From Streptomyces sp. man185 (GTDB lineage Bacteria > Actinomycetota > Actinomycetes > Streptomycetales > Streptomycetaceae), in contig NTHE01000072.1 in the NCBI GenBank assembly GCA_002551355.1, positions 393 to 36,951 of the forward strand: a DNA stretch of 36,559 nucleotides, given 5' to 3'. Below the pieces are notes generated by a model, which saw nothing but the letters and a program-made list of their open reading frames with translations, searched no databases and was not told where the DNA came from. The translations under genes and the position numbers were made by a program. Positions 14,328 through 20,952 of the stretch are shown in pieces; position 1 is the stretch's first letter; each line of letters begins with the position of its first letter.

Positions 14328-15212
14328 TCAGTCGGCGCCCTGTTCCGCGGGTGAGCCGACGTTCTGAGTGGCGGCCCAGGAGGCGAGGAGGCGCAGTCCC
14401 TCTTCGTGGGCCGAGCCGGGTTCGGCGGTGTAGATGGTGAGAGTGAGACCGGGGGCGGCGGCCATCTCCAGACCCTCGTAGGCGAGGGTGAGAGCGCCGA
14501 CGGTGTGATGGTGAAAGCGTTTGGTGCCGGTGCCGTGGTGGCGGACGTTGTGGGCGCCCCAGCGGGTACGGAACTCGTTGCTGCGGGTGGACAGTTCGCC
14601 GACGAGATCGTGGAGGTCCTTGTCGTGGGGGTTGCGGCCGGCTTCGGTGCGCAGGATGGCCACGGCGATGTCGGCGGCCTGGCCCCAGCCGGGGTAGAAG
14701 CGGCGGGAGGCGGGGTCGAGGAACTGGAATCGGGCCAGGTTGGCCTGGTTGCCGGCCGTGGCGTAGACGTCGTCGTAGAAGGCACGTGCGAGCGGGTTGA
14801 GAGCGAGCAGGTCCATGCGGCCGTTGCGGACGAAGGCGGGGCCGGCGGTGACAGCGTCCAGGACCCACTGCAGGCTCCGGTGCGCCTTCCACTGCGCGGT
14901 GCGGCGCCGGGGGCGGGTGAGGGCGTCTGAGCCGCCGGCGGCGTGAGCGAGGTTCAGCAGGTGAGCGCGCTCGGCTTCGTCGAGCTGGAGCGCACGGGCG
15001 ACGGCTTCGAGGACGGCCGGGGAGACGCCGGCGAGGTTGCCGCGCTCCAGCTTGGCGTAGTACTCCACGCTCACATCGGCGAGCGCAGCGACCTCGCTGC
15101 GGCGCAGGCCGGGTACCCGTCGGCGGCTCCCGGAGGGCAGGCCGGCCTGCTCGGGAGTGATCTTGGCTCGCCGCGAGGTCAGGAACTCGCGGACCTCTGC
15201 TTGGTTGTCCAC
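14328..15212 (-). CDS. XRE regulator with MmyB-like ligand-binding domain, 294 aa
   Basis: The N-terminal HTH_XRE domain (residues about 8-80) contains RRVPGLRRSEVAALADVSVE, then YYAKLERGNLAGVSPAVLEA. It is followed by a MmyB-like ligand-binding domain: VLDAVTAGPAFVRNGRMDLL, NPLARAFYDDV, DLVGELSTRSNEFRTRWGAH, and the C-terminal LTLTIYTAEPGSAHEEGLRL. Such proteins usually repress or activate the neighbouring oxidoreductase genes in response to a small ligand. It is divergent from the alcohol dehydrogenase at 15425, with 212 bp between that should carry both promoters. The GTG at 15212 gives the standard N-terminus. Confidence 0.9.
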   Translation of the reverse strand: MDNQAEVREFLTSRRAKITPEQAGLPSGSRRRVPGLRRSEVAALADVSVEYYAKLERGNLAGVSPAVLEAVARALQLDEAERAHLLNLAHAAGGSDALTRPRRRTAQWKAHRSLQWVLDAVTAGPAFVRNGRMDLLALNPLARAFYDDVYATAGNQANLARFQFLDPASRRFYPGWGQAADIAVAILRTEAGRNPHDKDLHDLVGELSTRSNEFRTRWGAHNVRHHGTGTKRFHHHTVGALTLAYEGLEMAAAPGLTLTIYTAEPGSAHEEGLRLLASWAATQNVGSPAEQGAD

Positions 15213-15424
15213 GCCTTCGACGGTACGTCCCGCCTGCGCCCATAGGGATGCACTGGCGGTACACCCCTTGATGGTGTCTCGCTCCCCGCCCGAAGAGCGG
15301 GTTACCTGGACGACGTGGTGCTTTTCGCCCGGTCGTCACGACGGGATCTTGCACCTGGCCCTGCACTCGGCGACGGCCCCTGCATCCGGGATCGCCCGCT
15401 CCGGCACGCGAAGGAAACTCATCT

Positions 15425-16441
15425 ATGCGCGGCGCAGTCATCCACGCCCCCGGTGACGTCCGCTTCGAGTCTCTGGACGACCCGAAGCTGCTTCACCCCA
15501 CCGACGCGATCATCCGCACGGCCGTCACCTGCGTGTGCGGCTCCGACCTGTGGCCCTACCGCGGCGCCGAGCCGATCGGCGACCCGCACCCGATGGGCCA
15601 CGAGTACGTCGGCTTCGTCGAGGAGGCCGGCTCCGAGGTCACCTCGATCCGGCCCGGTCAGTTTGTCGTCGGCTCGTTCGCCACGTCCGACAACACCTGT
15701 GCGAACTGCAAGAACGGTTTCCAGTCCAGCTGCTTGCACCGCGAGTTCATGTCGACCTGCCAGGCAGAGTACGTGCGCATCCCCAACGCCCAGGGCACCC
15801 TGGTGGCCACCGACGAGGTGCCCGGCGAGGAGCTGTGGCCCGGTCTGCTGGCCGTCTCCGGTGTGATGGGAACCGGCTGGTGGGCCGCGGACGCCGCCGA
15901 AGTGCAGCCCGGCTCGACCGCCGTGGTGGTCGGCGACGGCGCGGTCGGCCTGTGCGCCGTGATCGCGGCGAAGGAGATGGGCGCGGAGCGGATCATCGCC
16001 ATGTCCCGCCACGAGAGCCGGCAGAAGCTCGCCCGCGAGTTCGGCGCCACCGACATCGTCACCGAGCGCGGTGAAGAGGGTGCGGCCCGGATCAAGGAGT
16101 TGACCGGCGGGATCGGCGCGGACAGCGTCCTGGAATGCGTCGGCACCGCCCAGTCCATGAGCCAGGCCCTGCACTCCGCCCGCCCCGGCGGCAACGTCGG
16201 CTTCGTCGGCGTCCCCCACGACGTCACCGTCGACGGCCAGGAGCTGTTCTTCTCCCACGTCGGCCTGCGCGGCGGCCCCGCCCCCGTACGCCGCTACCTG
16301 CCCGACCTCATCGACCGCGTCCTCAAGGGTGCGATCGACCCGGGCAAGGTCTTCGACCTCACCCTTCCCCTGGACCAGGTTGCCGAGGGCTACCAGGCGA
16401 TGGACGAGCGCCGCGCCATCAAGACCCTCCTCAAGCCCTGA
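15425..16441 (+). CDS. Zinc-dependent alcohol dehydrogenase (MDR), 338 aa
   Basis: Medium-chain dehydrogenase/reductase acting on an alcohol or carbonyl with NAD(P). Catalytic-zinc ligands are Cys38 (CVCGSD) and His59-Glu60 (GHE). The structural-zinc loop has Cys92, Cys95 and Cys103 but lacks the usual fourth cysteine in spacing. The nucleotide-binding GDGAVG lies at about residue 165 in TAVVVGDGAVGLCAV, and the C-terminal catalytic lid ends LDQVAEGYQAMDERRAIKTL. It is the first gene of a same-strand series with the cupin (29-bp gap), SDR, lipoprotein and two SDRs, under the divergent XRE regulator. The natural substrate is unknown. Confidence 0.9.
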   Translation: MRGAVIHAPGDVRFESLDDPKLLHPTDAIIRTAVTCVCGSDLWPYRGAEPIGDPHPMGHEYVGFVEEAGSEVTSIRPGQFVVGSFATSDNTCANCKNGFQSSCLHREFMSTCQAEYVRIPNAQGTLVATDEVPGEELWPGLLAVSGVMGTGWWAADAAEVQPGSTAVVVGDGAVGLCAVIAAKEMGAERIIAMSRHESRQKLAREFGATDIVTERGEEGAARIKELTGGIGADSVLECVGTAQSMSQALHSARPGGNVGFVGVPHDVTVDGQELFFSHVGLRGGPAPVRRYLPDLIDRVLKGAIDPGKVFDLTLPLDQVAEGYQAMDERRAIKTLLKP

Positions 16442-16470
16442 CCCTCTCGACCCCGCGCAAGGAGCACTCC

Positions 16471-16881
16471 GTGCAGATCACCCGCAGCTCGATCGAAACC
16501 GCCAAGGGGCCGGCCGATTGGTTCACCGGCGACGTCTATGTCGACCCCGTCGCCGCCGCCCCGGCCCCGTCCCGGGTCACCGCCTCGCTGGTGCACTTCA
16601 TGCCCGGTGCCCGCACCCACTGGCACCGCCACCCGCTCGGGCAGACCGTCTTCGTCACCGAGGGCGTCGGCCTGTGCCAGCGCCGCGGCGGCCCCGTTGA
16701 GGTCATCCGGCCCGGCGACCGCGTCCTGTTCGAGGCCGACGAGGAGCACTGGCACGGCGCCGCCCCGAACCGGCTGATGGTCCACCTCGCCATCAACGAG
16801 GGCGACGACGACCACGACGTCGTGCACTGGCTCAAGCCCGTCACCGACGCCGAGTACACCGCCACACCAGCCACCGCCTGA
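16471..16881 (+). CDS. Cupin-domain protein, 136 aa
   Basis: A small single-domain cupin. The first motif is THWHRHPLGQTVFVTEG with three histidines and a Gln in the metal-site pattern. The second is IRPGDRVLFEADEEHWHGAA, ending in HWH. VHFMPGARTHWH is typical of the mandelonitrile-lyase or carboxymuconolactone-linked cupins often encoded beside dehydrogenases. GTG 16471 has AAGGAG upstream. It probably binds a divalent metal and handles a small oxygenated substrate in the same pathway as the dehydrogenases; the reaction is not predictable from sequence. Confidence 0.85.
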   Translation: MQITRSSIETAKGPADWFTGDVYVDPVAAAPAPSRVTASLVHFMPGARTHWHRHPLGQTVFVTEGVGLCQRRGGPVEVIRPGDRVLFEADEEHWHGAAPNRLMVHLAINEGDDDHDVVHWLKPVTDAEYTATPATA

Positions 16882-16896
16882 CCGAGGAGCACCATC

Positions 16897-17562
16897 GTGA
16901 CCACCTTCGCCCTGATCGGCGCCGGCCCCGGCCTGGGCCTGGCCGCCGCCCGCCGCTTCGGAACCGCCGGCCACCACGTCGCCCTCATCTCCCGCAACGC
17001 CCAGCACCAGGACGAACTGGCTGCCGAGCTGGCCCGGGACGACATCACGGCCCGCGGGTTCACCGCCGACGCCCTCGACCCGGCCTCCCTGACCGTGGCC
17101 CTGGACGCGGCGGCCGAGGAACTGGGGCCCATCGAGGTCCTCCAGTTCAGCCCCGTGCCCCGCGCCGACTTCATGAAGCCGGTCCTGAAGACCATCGCCG
17201 CCGACCTGGACGATCCGCTCGCCTTCTCCGTCAAGGGCCCGCTCACCTGCGTGAACACGGTCCTGCCCGGGATGCGAGAGCTGGGCCGGGGAACGCTGCT
17301 GTTCGTCAACGGCGGCAGCGCGGTGCGCCCGAACCCCAAGGTGGCCGGCACCTCGGTCGCATTCGCCGCCGAGAGCGCGTACGCCGCGATGCTCCACGAC
17401 GCCCTCGCACCGGAGAACATCCACGCCGCCCAGCTCATCATCCCCGGCGCGATCCGCCCGGACGCCGAACACTCCAGCCCCGACGCGCTCGCCGAGCGCC
17501 TGTACGCCATCCACACCCAGCGCGACGCCTTCCGGCACTACGCCGAACCCATGCCCGCATGA
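16897..17562 (+). CDS. Atypical short-chain dehydrogenase, 221 aa
   Basis: A Rossmann N-terminus is clear: FALIGAGPGLGLAAARRFG, followed by HHVALISRNAQ, as in SDRs. The later part contains LLFVNGGSAVRPNPKVAG, where the catalytic Ser would sit. The expected YxxxK is replaced by SAYAAMLHDAL, with no lysine four residues after Tyr. It is therefore a divergent SDR that may bind cofactor without classical catalysis. GTG 16897 follows GAGGAG. Its stop overlaps the next gene's ATG in ATGA, so the lipoprotein is translationally coupled. Confidence 0.85.
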   Translation: MTTFALIGAGPGLGLAAARRFGTAGHHVALISRNAQHQDELAAELARDDITARGFTADALDPASLTVALDAAAEELGPIEVLQFSPVPRADFMKPVLKTIAADLDDPLAFSVKGPLTCVNTVLPGMRELGRGTLLFVNGGSAVRPNPKVAGTSVAFAAESAYAAMLHDALAPENIHAAQLIIPGAIRPDAEHSSPDALAERLYAIHTQRDAFRHYAEPMPA

Positions 17563-18104
17563 CCACGTCCCGGATGCCGCCCACGACCCGCGCCGCCCTC
17601 CGCCTGCTGCTCCGCACCGCTCCGGCAGCCGCCCTGCTGCTGGCCGGCACTGCCTGCTCCAGCGGAACACCAGACACCGCCCCGGCCGCCTCGCCCTCTG
17701 CCGCCTCTGAAAGGCAGCAGCCGCCGTCGGCGTCCCCCTCCGGAAGGAGTACATCCATGAACATCCGGGTCACCCTCGACGGCCGCCCCGTCGACGCCGT
17801 CCTGAACGACAGCCCCGCCGCCCGCGACCTCGCCGAGCTGCTGCCGCTCACCCTGGACCTGGAGGACTTCCACGACACGGAGCGGGTCGCCGACCTGCCC
17901 CGCAAGCTGAACACCGGCGGGGCTCCCGAACCGGCCGCCGCGAAGGCCGGCGACATCGCCTACTACGCCCCCTGGGGCAACCTCGCCCTCTTCTACCAGG
18001 ACGGGCCTGCCCCCTCCCCGGATCTGCTGGTCCTCGGCCACCTCGACGTCAGCGCCGACCAGCTCGGCCAGGCCACACGCATCACCATCGAAGCGGCCTC
18101 CTGA
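17559..18104 (+). CDS. Cyclophilin-fold lipoprotein, 181 aa
   Basis: A lipoprotein signal (RAALRLLLRTAPAAALLLAG) ends in the lipobox AGTAC with Cys33, followed by a Ser/Pro/Ala-rich tether. The globular part starts near residue 67 (MNIRVTLDGRPVDAVLND). It has the cyclophilin-like_2 pattern: ARDLAELLPLTLDLEDFHDT, GDIAYYAPWGNLALFYQDG and DLLVLGHLD. The family is often found beside SDR and cupin genes. An internal ATG (17758) with AAGGAG upstream could give a cytoplasmic form without the signal. ATGA overlap with the preceding SDR. Confidence 0.85.
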   Translation: MTTSRMPPTTRAALRLLLRTAPAAALLLAGTACSSGTPDTAPAASPSAASERQQPPSASPSGRSTSMNIRVTLDGRPVDAVLNDSPAARDLAELLPLTLDLEDFHDTERVADLPRKLNTGGAPEPAAAKAGDIAYYAPWGNLALFYQDGPAPSPDLLVLGHLDVSADQLGQATRITIEAAS

Positions 18105-18145
18105 CCCGGCCCCCGTACAACCCGCACCTCGATCGGAGAACACCC

Positions 18146-18913
18146 ATGACCGTCACCTACGACTTCCGCGGCAAGACCGCCTTCGTCACCGGCGCCGCCA
18201 GGGGCATCGGACGGGCCACCGCCCTCGCCTTCGCCCGCGCGGGCGCACGGGTAGCCCTCGCCGACCTCTCCGGTGACGGGCTGCACGAGACCGCCCGCCT
18301 CATCGACGCCGCCGGGGGCGAAGCCCTCACCCTCACCTGCGACGTCACCAACGAGGACGACGTCCAGGCGGCGGTCGACCGGACCGTCGAGCGCTTCGGG
18401 AGCCTGGACGCCGCCTTCAACAACGCCGGCGTCGAACAGCCCGTCCAGCCAGCCGCCAACACCGCCAAGGAGGACTGGGAACGCATCCTCGGCGTCAGCC
18501 TCACCGGGGCGTTCCTGTGCACCCGCGCCCAGATCCGCCAAATGCTCCGGCAGGACGGCGGCGGCGCGATCGTCAACGTCTCCTCCGGCGCCGGCGTCAA
18601 GGGCTTCAAAGGCCAGGCCGCCTACGCCGCCGCCAAGCACGGGATCATCGGCTTCACCCGCTCCGCCGCCCTCGACCACGCCGCCCAGGGCATCCGTATC
18701 AACGCCGTCTGCCCCGGCATCATCGACACCGAGATGATCCGCCGCTTCGGCGACACCCGCCCCGGAGGCCGCGAAGGACTCATCGCCGACGAGCCCGTCG
18801 GCCGCCTCGGCAAGCCCGAGGAGGTCGCCTCCGCCGTGCTCTGGCTCTGCTCCACAGACGCCGCCTTCACCACCGGCACCGCCCTCGTCGTCGACGGCGG
18901 CCAGACCACCTGA
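18146..18913 (+). CDS. Short-chain dehydrogenase/reductase, 255 aa
   Basis: Classical SDR: cofactor motif TGAARGIG at residues about 15-22, CDVTNEDDV at the adenine-side loop, NNAG, catalytic Ser in NVSSGAG, YAAAK as the Tyr/Lys pair, and the C-terminal RLGKPEEVASAVLWLCS ... VVDGGQTT. ADLS after strand 2 suggests NAD preference. It is full length and shares closely similar motifs with the next gene, as expected for a tandem pair of paralogues. GGAG precedes ATG 18146. Substrate unknown. Confidence 0.92.
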   Translation: MTVTYDFRGKTAFVTGAARGIGRATALAFARAGARVALADLSGDGLHETARLIDAAGGEALTLTCDVTNEDDVQAAVDRTVERFGSLDAAFNNAGVEQPVQPAANTAKEDWERILGVSLTGAFLCTRAQIRQMLRQDGGGAIVNVSSGAGVKGFKGQAAYAAAKHGIIGFTRSAALDHAAQGIRINAVCPGIIDTEMIRRFGDTRPGGREGLIADEPVGRLGKPEEVASAVLWLCSTDAAFTTGTALVVDGGQTT

Positions 18914-18969
18914 ACCCTCCGGCCCACGCCCGACGCCCACGCCGAAATCTCGCCCGAGGAGACAACGCC

Positions 18970-19737
18970 ATGAACCCCACATACGACTTCGCCGGCCAGG
19001 TCGCCTTCGTCACCGGGGCCTCCTCCGGCATGGGTCTGGCCACCGCCCGCGCCTTCGCCCAGGCCGGCGCCGCCGTCGGCCTCGCCGACATCGACGAGAC
19101 GGCCGTCTCCGCCGCCGTGAAGGAACTCACCGACGCCGGCCACCGGGCTCTCGCCCTGGTCTGCGACGTCACCGACGAGGACCAGATCGCCAGTGCCGTC
19201 GACCGCACCGTCGAAGCCTTCGGACGGCTCGACATGGCCTACAACAACGCCGGCATCATGCCCCCGCCCACCGACGCCGCCAACGAGTCCGCCGAGCAGT
19301 TCGACCGCGTCCAGAACATCAACCTGCGCGGCATCTGGGCCGCCATGAAGCACGAGCTGCGCCACATGCGCGACCAGGGCAGCGGCGCCATCGTCAACTG
19401 CTCCTCCCTCGGCGGTCTCGTTGGCAACCCCGGCCGCGCCGCCTACCACGCCACCAAGCACGGCGTGATCGGCCTGACCAAGAGCGCCGCCCTCGAATAC
19501 GGCCCGCGCGGCGTGCGGATCAACGCCGTCTGCCCCGGCACGATCAGCACCCCGATGGTCGACGCCATGGTCGAAGGCGGCGAACTCGACCGCACCCAGG
19601 CCGAAGCCGGCCAGGCCATCGACCGCCTCGGCACCGCCGACGAGATCGCCCAGGCCGTCCTGTGGCTGTGCAGCAGCGGCGCCGGCTACGTCACCGGCAT
19701 CGCGCTGCCCGTCGACGGCGGCTACACCGCCCAATAG
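18970..19737 (+). CDS. Short-chain dehydrogenase/reductase, 255 aa
   Basis: Second classical SDR of the cassette: TGASSGMG, ADIDE after strand 2, CDVTDEDQI, NNAGIM, catalytic Ser in NCSSLGG, YHATK as the Tyr/Lys pair, and C-terminal LPVDGGYTA. It is the same length as the preceding SDR and shares many motifs, suggesting tandem duplication followed by divergence. GAGGAG lies upstream of ATG 18970. It is the last gene of the cassette; just downstream is Tn3 debris on the other strand. Confidence 0.92.
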   Translation: MNPTYDFAGQVAFVTGASSGMGLATARAFAQAGAAVGLADIDETAVSAAVKELTDAGHRALALVCDVTDEDQIASAVDRTVEAFGRLDMAYNNAGIMPPPTDAANESAEQFDRVQNINLRGIWAAMKHELRHMRDQGSGAIVNCSSLGGLVGNPGRAAYHATKHGVIGLTKSAALEYGPRGVRINAVCPGTISTPMVDAMVEGGELDRTQAEAGQAIDRLGTADEIAQAVLWLCSSGAGYVTGIALPVDGGYTAQ

Positions 19738-19749
19738 TCGACATCCTGC

Positions 19750-19990
19750 TCACGCCTCCCCCTCGTCGTCCTCGTCCAGTTCCTGCGCAGCGGGCGCAGG
19801 GCGCCGGAGGCTGGGACGCTGGCGGTGAAGCTGTAGCGGCCGAGCTGGTTCAGGTTGCGGTGCTTGAGCGGGGAGAGGCGGGTGATGTCCTCGTCGTGGA
19901 TCTCGTGGCCCTCGGCGCGGAGCTGGGTGACGGCGGCGTCGATGTACTTCGTGGTCCACAGCACGATGGCGTTGAGGACCAGGCCGAGCG
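19750..19990 (-). pseudogene. Tn3-family transposase C-terminal fragment
   Basis: The minus strand encodes LWTTKYIDAAVTQLRAEGHE, DEDITRLSPLKHRNLNQLGR and YSFTASVPASGALRPLR, the conserved C-terminus of actinobacterial Tn3 transposases. A small frameshift then leads to ELDEDDEGEA and a stop at 19750. The rest of the transposase is missing; the fragment is joined at about 19990 to the 5' part of an unrelated gene. Confidence 0.85.
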
Positions 19991-19999
19991 CGCCAAGCT

Positions 20000-20260
20000 G
20001 GTCATGTCGGCCAGAATGCCCAGGCCCCGATGAACCTCATCGCGGGCCGTATCTTCGCCCGCCATCTGATCCAGGTTGATCTTCTCGGCAAGCCGCGGGT
20101 CCAGGAGCCGCAGGATCTGATTGACCGTAGGCTCTGCGCGGCGCAGCTGCTCATACAGCGCCGGATCACCCACGTAGTCGCCCGGCCGTGTACTGCGTTC
20201 GTAGCGCAGGGCCAGGTCGGCAAACGACTCAAGCCGCTGTCGCATCCAGTCTCGGTCCAC
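20000..20260 (-). pseudogene. TIGR02391-like N-terminal fragment fused to Tn3 debris
   Basis: GTG 20260 starts MDRDWMRQRLESFADLALRY, continues YEQLRRAEPTVNQILRLLDP and EDTARDEVHRGLGILADM, then breaks off where Tn3 sequence starts. The helical N-terminus with PTVxQIxRxLDP resembles the start of TIGR02391 (Ymh-type) proteins of Streptomyces; that match is from memory and is tentative. The conserved C-terminal part of such proteins is absent, so the gene is broken. Confidence 0.45.
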
Positions 20261-20388
20261 GTCCGCATCCTAGGAGCGGGGTCTGACTGGCAAAAGGAGC
20301 ATCAGTATCTGTCCCACCGGCTAGGCAAAGCCAGAAGAGCAGTAGGGCCCGAACCTATGAAGCGGCCCGGGCGCTGCTGCGGGGCGAT

Positions 20389-20946
20389 CTACAGGTCGAA
20401 CTCAAGGTGCTCGATGTCTGTGAACCTGACCTCGTCCAGGGAGCCGGCGCGGCGGCCGCCGTCCTGGAAGTAGACCTCCTTGAGGGCTTCGGCGGCGATC
20501 TCCTGGAGGCGGGTGTCGCTGGCGCCTTGCTCTTGGGCGTTGAAGAGGCGGGCGGCGTGGACCGGTGGGAGGGCGAGGGTGAGGTGGCGGATGCGGTCCT
20601 GGTCGGTGGAGCCGATGGGGGCGGTGTAGCCGAGGCGGGCGCGGGTGTCGATGATGATGCCGCCCGTGGAGGCTGCCTTCTGCTTGGCCTTGGCCCGGAT
20701 CTGGGGCTGCCACCGGGCCTTCACCTCACGGTCCAGGCGTGCGGCGAGGTCGGGGCGGGGTTTCTTGATCTGGTTCTTCACGTACCGTTCGACGGTGCGC
20801 TGGGAGATCCGCAGCATCTGGGCGACGGCCTTGGTGCCGCCGAGCTGCTTGACCAGGTATCGCATCTGCGCGCCCGCGCTTTTGGGTGCGGGGCGGGTGA
20901 ACGCCTTCTGCACCGCCTTGTTCAGGCCGTCCCCGATCAGGCTCAT
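20389..20946 (-). CDS. tpg: Telomere terminal protein Tpg, 185 aa
   Basis: Tpg is the protein covalently attached to the 5' ends of Streptomyces linear chromosomes and plasmids; it primes telomere patching. The family pattern is plain: MSLIGDGLNKAVQKAFTRP, AGAQMRYLVKQLGGTKAVAQ, the HTH-like QMLRISQRTVERYVKNQIKK, PRPDLAARLDREVKARWQP, and the C-terminal EVYFQDGGRRAGSLDEVRFT with FTDIEHLEFDL. Length is normal. It follows tap by 6 bp on the same strand, the standard operon. It is surprising on a molecule whose assembly appears circular. Confidence 0.92.
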   Translation of the reverse strand: MSLIGDGLNKAVQKAFTRPAPKSAGAQMRYLVKQLGGTKAVAQMLRISQRTVERYVKNQIKKPRPDLAARLDREVKARWQPQIRAKAKQKAASTGGIIIDTRARLGYTAPIGSTDQDRIRHLTLALPPVHAARLFNAQEQGASDTRLQEIAAEALKEVYFQDGGRRAGSLDEVRFTDIEHLEFDL

Positions 20947-20952
20947 CGTCTT

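Noticed and set aside
18517..19737. 406-aa frame beginning inside the previous SDR
   Set aside because: The real SDR starts at 18970 with its own ribosome binding site; the upstream extension is arginine-rich shadow of the preceding gene.
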